Below are positions 52,076 to 56,148 of a stretch of DNA of 56,148 nt, piece by piece; the stretch's first letter is position 1, and every line of letters starts with the position of its first letter. Under the pieces are notes generated by a model that did not search any database, was not told the origin of the DNA, and saw only the letters and a program-made list of their open reading frames with translations. The position numbers were made by a program, and so were the translations under genes. The DNA is from Blastopirellula marina (GTDB lineage: Bacteria > Planctomycetota > Planctomycetia > Pirellulales > Thermoguttaceae), in NCBI GenBank assembly GCA_020721965.1, contig DYLS01000012.1:1-56148 (forward strand), in the 5' to 3' direction.

Positions 52076-52207
52076 GAGGGTGTCCGGGAATTAGACAGTC
52101 GTAACCTCTTGTTTTCAATGGTGTTCGGACATTTGCCCGCACGGTTTCGCGTATCTGTGCGGTTGAGAATCGGGGTAATCTAAGGAATCTGCTTCCCGGA
52201 CACCGTC
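52076..52207 (+). mobile_element. Family 3 MITE-like element, copy B
   Basis: This 132-bp element begins GAGGGTGTCCGGGAATTAG and ends TTCCCGGACACCGTC. A perfect 8-bp direct repeat AAATAAAC flanks it (52068-52075 and 52208-52215). It is homologous to the complement of 47994-48124. The right end provides two bases of the TGA stop of the minus-strand gene starting at 53051. The target sites of the two copies are similar (AGGTAAGC and AAATAAAC). No coding frame. Confidence 0.92.
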
Positions 52208-53051
52208 AAATAAACGTAAAGCCCTTTTGACGTGGAGTTTGCCGGTGCGGGGTGGGAATGTATTCCACGCTGCCGGGCGATCGATTTTGCGGGTACAATT
52301 GCAGCAACTGCACGATCTCGTCCGGCATGTCGGTGCGGACTGGAAGCCCCAGCCCCAACGCGTGATCGGCCGTAAGCGGATAGTCGTGCGTCCAGTTCCC
52401 TTCGGAAAGAAGTCTAGCGATTTCGTCAGCTTTCTCCGCCGACACTTTGTCGGACAGTAGCTCCCGAACGGCATCCCGAACCTGATTGATGGCCTTTTCC
52501 GCAATGTCTGCCATGATCAGCGTTTCGTCGTCGATATCATTAGCCTCCTTACGACTCAAGACGCGAAGGATGGAAGCAGCGGGGCGGTTGCCAAGCTGAG
52601 GATCGACCGGTCCGAGTACAGCGTGACGGCACATGACGATTTCATCGGCGGCGAGCGCGATGAGGGTGCCTCCTGACATGGCATAATGTGGGACGAATAC
52701 CGTAACCTTGCCCGGATGGGCGTGAATGGCCTTGGCAATCTGAAGCGACGCCAGCACCAACCCCCCCGGTGTGTGCAAAATCAGGTCCAATGGCACTTCC
52801 TGGTCGGTGAGATGGATCGCTCGGATCACCTCTTCCGAGTCGTTGATATCGATGTATCGCACCAACGGAAAACCGAGCAGACTCATGGTCTCCTGGCGGT
52901 GAATGAGCACGATCACGCGGGATTGGCGATTCCTTTCGATCCTCCCGATCATCCTTTGCCGCGCCACCTCCAACAACTTACGGCTTAAAACCGGTTGTAG
53001 GGCTGAAATCATCAGAAATATCCAGAAGAAATCCATGACATTCATGAACAT
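52206..53051 (-). CDS. ClpP-like membrane serine protease (SDH_sah family)
   Basis: The protein has 281 residues. The ATG at 53051 has AAGGAG about 5 bases upstream, so a 49-residue longer frame is rejected. The N-terminus has a membrane helix (MDFFWIFLMISALQPVL) followed by basic residues. The body is the serine dehydrogenase proteinase family (PF01972, ClpP/SppA-like): VIVLIHRQE, LDLILHTPGG at 89-97, and PHYAMSGGTLIALAADEIVM with the likely nucleophile Ser126. The active site would face the cytoplasm. The stop codon is formed at the edge of a family 3 element insertion. The next gene downstream of its promoter region on the same strand is a rhomboid protease 358 bp away. Confidence 0.9.
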   Translation of the reverse strand: MFMNVMDFFWIFLMISALQPVLSRKLLEVARQRMIGRIERNRQSRVIVLIHRQETMSLLGFPLVRYIDINDSEEVIRAIHLTDQEVPLDLILHTPGGLVLASLQIAKAIHAHPGKVTVFVPHYAMSGGTLIALAADEIVMCRHAVLGPVDPQLGNRPAASILRVLSRKEANDIDDETLIMADIAEKAINQVRDAVRELLSDKVSAEKADEIARLLSEGNWTHDYPLTADHALGLGLPVRTDMPDEIVQLLQLYPQNRSPGSVEYIPTPHRQTPRQKGFTFI

Positions 53052-53408
53052 TTGTCTCCTTAAGAGTTTAACAAAAAGTAACCGTTTGCGGAGCATTGGA
53101 ATTGGAGGCGTCACGCCGCGGCGACCACACCACCTTGTGGCCCCCTTGAGCCATTGGCGGCTACGAGCCAAGCGTTTTTGCCACTCGGCTCGTGTCACCG
53201 CAGCATTCTACGCGTCGTTTCCCACAGGAACGGTTTCTACAGGTAAACGTTCACGCCCAACTTATGTCGCGAGGCGATAGACTCCATCACCGCAAGATGT
53301 TGAGCAGGGTTTCCCTGTCGCTGACGCGTTCGGACAGAGAACGATCACACACGAACCCCGTGAACGATTACTTCTATAGAAACTGCTCAATCCGCTGCAC
53401 GACAATAC
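53052..53408. other. Intergenic region with a short family 1 element
   Basis: This 357-bp spacer between the rhomboid gene and the ClpP-like gene, both on the minus strand, holds the element at 53243-53371. Near the ClpP-like start the minus strand reads TTTTTGTTAAACTCTTAAGGAG, an AT-rich leader with the ribosome site. No gene is seen. Confidence 0.6.
53243..53371 (+). mobile_element. Family 1-type short element, copy D
   Basis: This 129-bp element has ends GTAAACGTTCACG and CGTGAACGATTAC, inverted repeats matching at 12 of 13 positions and the same as the family 1 ends. It is flanked by TTCTACAG (53235-53242) and TTCTATAG (53372-53379), a target duplication with one change. The interior is shorter and only loosely similar to the other copies, so it is an internally deleted or diverged relative. 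No coding frame. Confidence 0.72.
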
Positions 53409-54149
53409 TCAATCCCGCACCCAAGGCAATTCCCAGAAGACCTCGTCCTTCATGTATCGGCGGCATTTTCTAGCGGATTGGGCGAAGAATCCGCAAAGGA
53501 CGACTCCCGCCGCAAAACCGCCCACATGCGCCCACCATGCGATGCCACCCACGTTGGGATCCAATTTTCCAAGACTAAGTGTACCGTTATATAACTGAAT
53601 AAAGGCCCATAGTCCGATAAAAAGATATGCTGGTAAAGCGAAAAATACCGGATAAAACAGGAGAAGAAACAGGATAATGACTTGCGCTCGAGGAAACATC
53701 ACCAGGTACGCCCCCATGACCCCCGCCACAGCTCCCGATGCACCCACCGTGGGGATTCTCGATGAAGGATTGGTCCAGACGTGTACGACGCCTGCGGTGA
53801 TGCCGCAGAGAAGATAGAAAATCAGAAAACGCGATGGTCCCATGCGGTCCTCGACATTATCCCCAAAGATGTAGAGCATCCACATGTTACCGATGATGTG
53901 CAGCCAGCCACCGTGCAAGAAGAGGCTGGTCAGAAACGGCCAGTAATCGTTCGCCGGAAATCCCACAATCGAGGCCCAATGGGGATGTGTATATCGTGCC
54001 GGTACGAGGCCGAACCAGTAAAACAACGGATCGCGGCTCTCCGGGGCAACTTGAATTTCGAACAAGAAGACAAGGGCATTCAGCAAAATAATGCCGTACA
54101 TCGCAATCGGTGTGTTGCGACTGGGAACGCTATCCATGATCGGAATCAT
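53409..54149 (-). CDS. Rhomboid family intramembrane serine protease
   Basis: The protein has 246 residues from the ATG at 54149, with TGAGGTAG about 6 bases upstream. Six to seven membrane helices are evident. The rhomboid signature is complete: LFLHGGWLHIIGNMWMLYIFG with the oxyanion Asn88, GASGAVAGVMGAYLV with the nucleophile Ser138, and HVGGFAAGVVLCG with the catalytic His208. The N-terminal loop (APESRDPLFYWFGLVPARYTHPHW) is the form found in bacterial rhomboids of the YqgP/GlpG-distant type. It cuts membrane helices of client proteins. A ClpP-like membrane protease is the neighbour on one side and an unknown membrane protein on the other. Confidence 0.95.
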   Translation of the reverse strand: MIPIMDSVPSRNTPIAMYGIILLNALVFLFEIQVAPESRDPLFYWFGLVPARYTHPHWASIVGFPANDYWPFLTSLFLHGGWLHIIGNMWMLYIFGDNVEDRMGPSRFLIFYLLCGITAGVVHVWTNPSSRIPTVGASGAVAGVMGAYLVMFPRAQVIILFLLLFYPVFFALPAYLFIGLWAFIQLYNGTLSLGKLDPNVGGIAWWAHVGGFAAGVVLCGFFAQSARKCRRYMKDEVFWELPWVRD

Positions 54150-54315
54150 TAGGCTACCTCACGTGCGGTTTTCCTCGTGCTCGTTGGATCGTGAACGATT
54201 GCGGCCGTCCTTTGCAATCGTAGTCTCGGTAGAATACCACAAGCCCGGCGTACTGTTTCCCTAAATGCATTCCGTGTCCCCGAACGGCCGGGATGCCATA
54301 GGTTTGATCTTGAGT

Positions 54316-55863
54316 TTACTCGCTGCTACCTTGGGGTGGATCGGTCGCAGAGCTGCCATCGCTGGTAGCTTCCCCGTCGGATGTGCCGCCGAGATTGGGA
54401 CCGGCAGGCGGCGCCGTCGCGGATTCCGTACCAATACGGCGGCGCAACGCGGTGAGCACTATCTTGTCTCGGCGATTCATCCATCCGACCCAAAGCCAAA
54501 CAATTCCGATCAAGAGGAGTAAAACGCCGACAAACAATGCCGCTAGTCTGGCTGTGCCACGCGTACTACGTTTGGCCAGCGGGATTGCCTCCCGGCCCAC
54601 CAGCAACGGCGACAATTGCCACGCCGTTTGCCTCTGGGCACCATCTGCGGCACGCTCCGGCCGATAACCCCATGTCTTGAAGAAGAAAGCGGCCACGGCC
54701 AGGTCCACGGAGTAGCGGGGGCCTTCCCCAGGCGCGATGCCGGGTGGGAGTTCCAGGACACAACAAACGAGTGGATTATTTTGAGAATCCGCCGGGAATA
54801 AGTAGATCGAGTAGTAGTGTGTAATGCCGAATCGTCGCCGGATATCGGCGTCGGCCACGTCAATCCTCTCGATCCGCCGCGCTGTACCGTAAAGCAAAAC
54901 GAGGTGCCCAATTTGCGAGGCCGGTTCATTGAACAGTTTGACAACAGGAAATACCGGCATTTTATCGGCGTCCAATTTTTGGCGAGCATATTGATAAAGG
55001 CTGCCCGCTTTGGCTCGCCCCGCGGCGGCTAACAGTTGATAGAAGACTTCCCGATCCCTGCCGGTCAGGAAATATCGCTCCAAAGTAGATCGCTCAGCGT
55101 CATCTCCTCGCTTGGAATCCTTAGTTGCCTGGGGAATATCGTCCAGAAGTGCGCAGTCCATTCCCAATCGCCCGAGTAGGGTATCGGGAAACCACGCGGG
55201 CCGATCCACGACGAGAAGCGGTATCGGCGATTCAGCGGAACCTCCTGCCCACTTCATGAAAATTCCGGTCAAACGAATCCGATCGCCGATGGGGAGCTTT
55301 GTCCGCCAGGCCAGTGGGATTCGCCACGCGTAAATCGAATAAGTGGTCCCTTGTTTATCGGATACCGTAAGAACTTGATAACTAGCGATGCCGGAATGGG
55401 TAGCGAGTTCGGGCGCCACGCCGACGGAGCGCACGTCCTTCAGGCTGCCGTGCACTCGAAACAGCCTTCCACGTAGCTCCGCCGACCGGTCCCAGAAGGA
55501 TCGCCAATCGGGAGCAGGTTCGCTCCAGTCATCCAACTCCATCGGCTGGAGTGCCGCGACGCGATCCAGCAGACGCACCAGCAGTTCCTCGTCCTCTTGT
55601 GATACGGGACCACCATCCCGAGCCTGCGCAAGACTGCTCTCCCCGATTCCAAACGCCGAGAGATAGGCTCGCATGCCGGTAATCGGCGGAACGTTTTGGG
55701 CCGCTGAAGCCGCGCCATGCGAATGCACATTCTCGGGGTCGTCGGCGGAGGTGTCGGACAACGCGAGTGCCATGCCCGACGGTAGCAGCATTATTACGGC
55801 CCAGCCGACGGCTAGGCCAGGTGCCAGCGCTCGGAATATCCCCCGCCGTTGATAAGCAGCCAT
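54316..55863 (-). CDS. Hypothetical membrane protein, planctomycete type
   Basis: The protein has 515 residues. The ATG at 55863 follows AGAGGAG. The N-terminus has a signal-like helix (ALAPGLAVGWAVIMLLPSGMALALSDTSA). A large soluble part (about 60-430) has two beta-rich segments that look like OB or SH3-type barrels (FRVHGSLKDVRSVGVAPEL... TYSIYAWRIPLAWRTKLPIGDRIRLTGIFMKW and GHLVLLYGTARRIERIDVADADIRRRFG). One membrane helix near the C-terminus (LAALFVGVLLLLIGIVWLWVGWM) is followed by a basic stretch and a low-complexity Gly/Ser/Asp tail. I do not recognise a family with known function. It is 166 bp upstream of the rhomboid gene on the same strand, so it could be a partner or substrate (inference). 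Confidence 0.75.
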   Translation of the reverse strand: MAAYQRRGIFRALAPGLAVGWAVIMLLPSGMALALSDTSADDPENVHSHGAASAAQNVPPITGMRAYLSAFGIGESSLAQARDGGPVSQEDEELLVRLLDRVAALQPMELDDWSEPAPDWRSFWDRSAELRGRLFRVHGSLKDVRSVGVAPELATHSGIASYQVLTVSDKQGTTYSIYAWRIPLAWRTKLPIGDRIRLTGIFMKWAGGSAESPIPLLVVDRPAWFPDTLLGRLGMDCALLDDIPQATKDSKRGDDAERSTLERYFLTGRDREVFYQLLAAAGRAKAGSLYQYARQKLDADKMPVFPVVKLFNEPASQIGHLVLLYGTARRIERIDVADADIRRRFGITHYYSIYLFPADSQNNPLVCCVLELPPGIAPGEGPRYSVDLAVAAFFFKTWGYRPERAADGAQRQTAWQLSPLLVGREAIPLAKRSTRGTARLAALFVGVLLLLIGIVWLWVGWMNRRDKIVLTALRRRIGTESATAPPAGPNLGGTSDGEATSDGSSATDPPQGSSE

Positions 55864-56148
55864 ACCATTACTCCTCTAGCAAGACTGACACCAGGCCCTC
55901 CCATCCCAGCCTGCCGGGCTAGTGCTCTTTTGTTCTGTAGCCTAACCTCTGTTCTTTAGCTTAGCAGCCAGCGGTCGGCGAGAGAACACTTGGCGAGCCG
56001 TACCGGAGGGACAAATCTACAGAATCGGCAACCCTGCCGTTGCCGCTAAAAAACGTCTTTGGGGTACGATTGGCAACTCCCATTCTATTCATTCAACGCA
56101 TATATCCAGCATATCCATGACCTGCCCTTTGTAATCATCACCATTTGC
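55864..56148. other. Right-end intergenic sequence
   Basis: This 285-bp sequence upstream of the last minus-strand gene contains its ribosome site (AGAGGAG, just after the start boundary) and presumably its promoter. TTCTGTAGC and TTCTTTAGC occur close together near 55933-55960. I see no gene in it. Confidence 0.5.

Overview
The window looks like the chromosome of a planctomycete, probably a Pirellulales-type bacterium (inference; no rRNA or marker tree is available here). The reasons are three DUF1559 pseudopilin-like proteins with the H-x9-DG signature, a DUF1559-linked small lipoprotein, a DUF1573 protein, the cmk-plsC pair, a LemA/M48 pair, a MoxR/DUF58/BatA/GATase-like operon next to a DUF4159 protein, and many large secreted or membrane proteins of unknown function. 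There are no rRNA, tRNA or CRISPR loci that I can see, no phage genes and no transposase.

Layout. 1-2013 (-): 5' part of an FAD-dependent oxidoreductase, cut by the window edge. 2693-8478 (-): three tightly coupled genes (lipoprotein-like protein, DUF1573 protein, zinc-ribbon/PilM-like protein). 8916-9572 (+): membrane-anchored coiled-coil protein. 9915-12998 (-): two paralogous pseudopilin-like genes. 13895-18151 (+): NHL-repeat protein, LemA, M48 metalloprotease. 18680-21089 (-): GH127-type glycosidase with a frameshift near its 3' end. 21397-22972 (-): DUF1559 protein and small lipoprotein. 23289-27101: GYF-domain membrane protein (-), MarC (+), small acidic protein (-), catalytically depleted ketosynthase homologue (-). 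28503-33063 (+): GH38-like protein, cmk, plsC. 33263-39655: redox-less thioredoxin-like lipoprotein (-), SHOCT/DUF4870 protein (-), pfkA (+), MgtE-like transporter (-). 40461-50612: cyclase-fold/DUF4159 protein (-), divergent from MoxR, DUF58, BatA-like and GATase-like genes (+). 50657-55863: BRCT-like/MerR/TPR protein (+), then on the minus strand a ClpP-like membrane protease, a rhomboid protease and an unknown membrane protein.

The strongest non-genic signal is three families of short, non-coding, inverted-repeat-ended elements in the intergenic spaces. Family 1 has four copies, mostly with 8-bp or longer flanking duplications. Family 2 has three copies of 167-168 bp with 19-bp ends. Family 3 has two copies of 131-132 bp, each with a perfect 8-bp target duplication. 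One family 3 copy sits inside a family 1 copy and together they split the MoxR-type operon. The other landed in the stop codon of the ClpP-like gene without changing it. A second regulatory signal is an array of TGTTAA hexamers at an exact 11-bp period upstream of a pseudopilin gene, echoed upstream of the PilM-like operon; it resembles the boxes bound by OmpR/PhoB-type regulators.

Functionally the window holds cell-envelope genes (pseudopilins, membrane proteases, MoxR/vWA module), carbohydrate enzymes (GH127, GH38-like, FAD oxidoreductase), and housekeeping genes (cmk, plsC, pfkA, mgtE). Several proteins are enzyme homologues that appear to have lost their catalytic residues.
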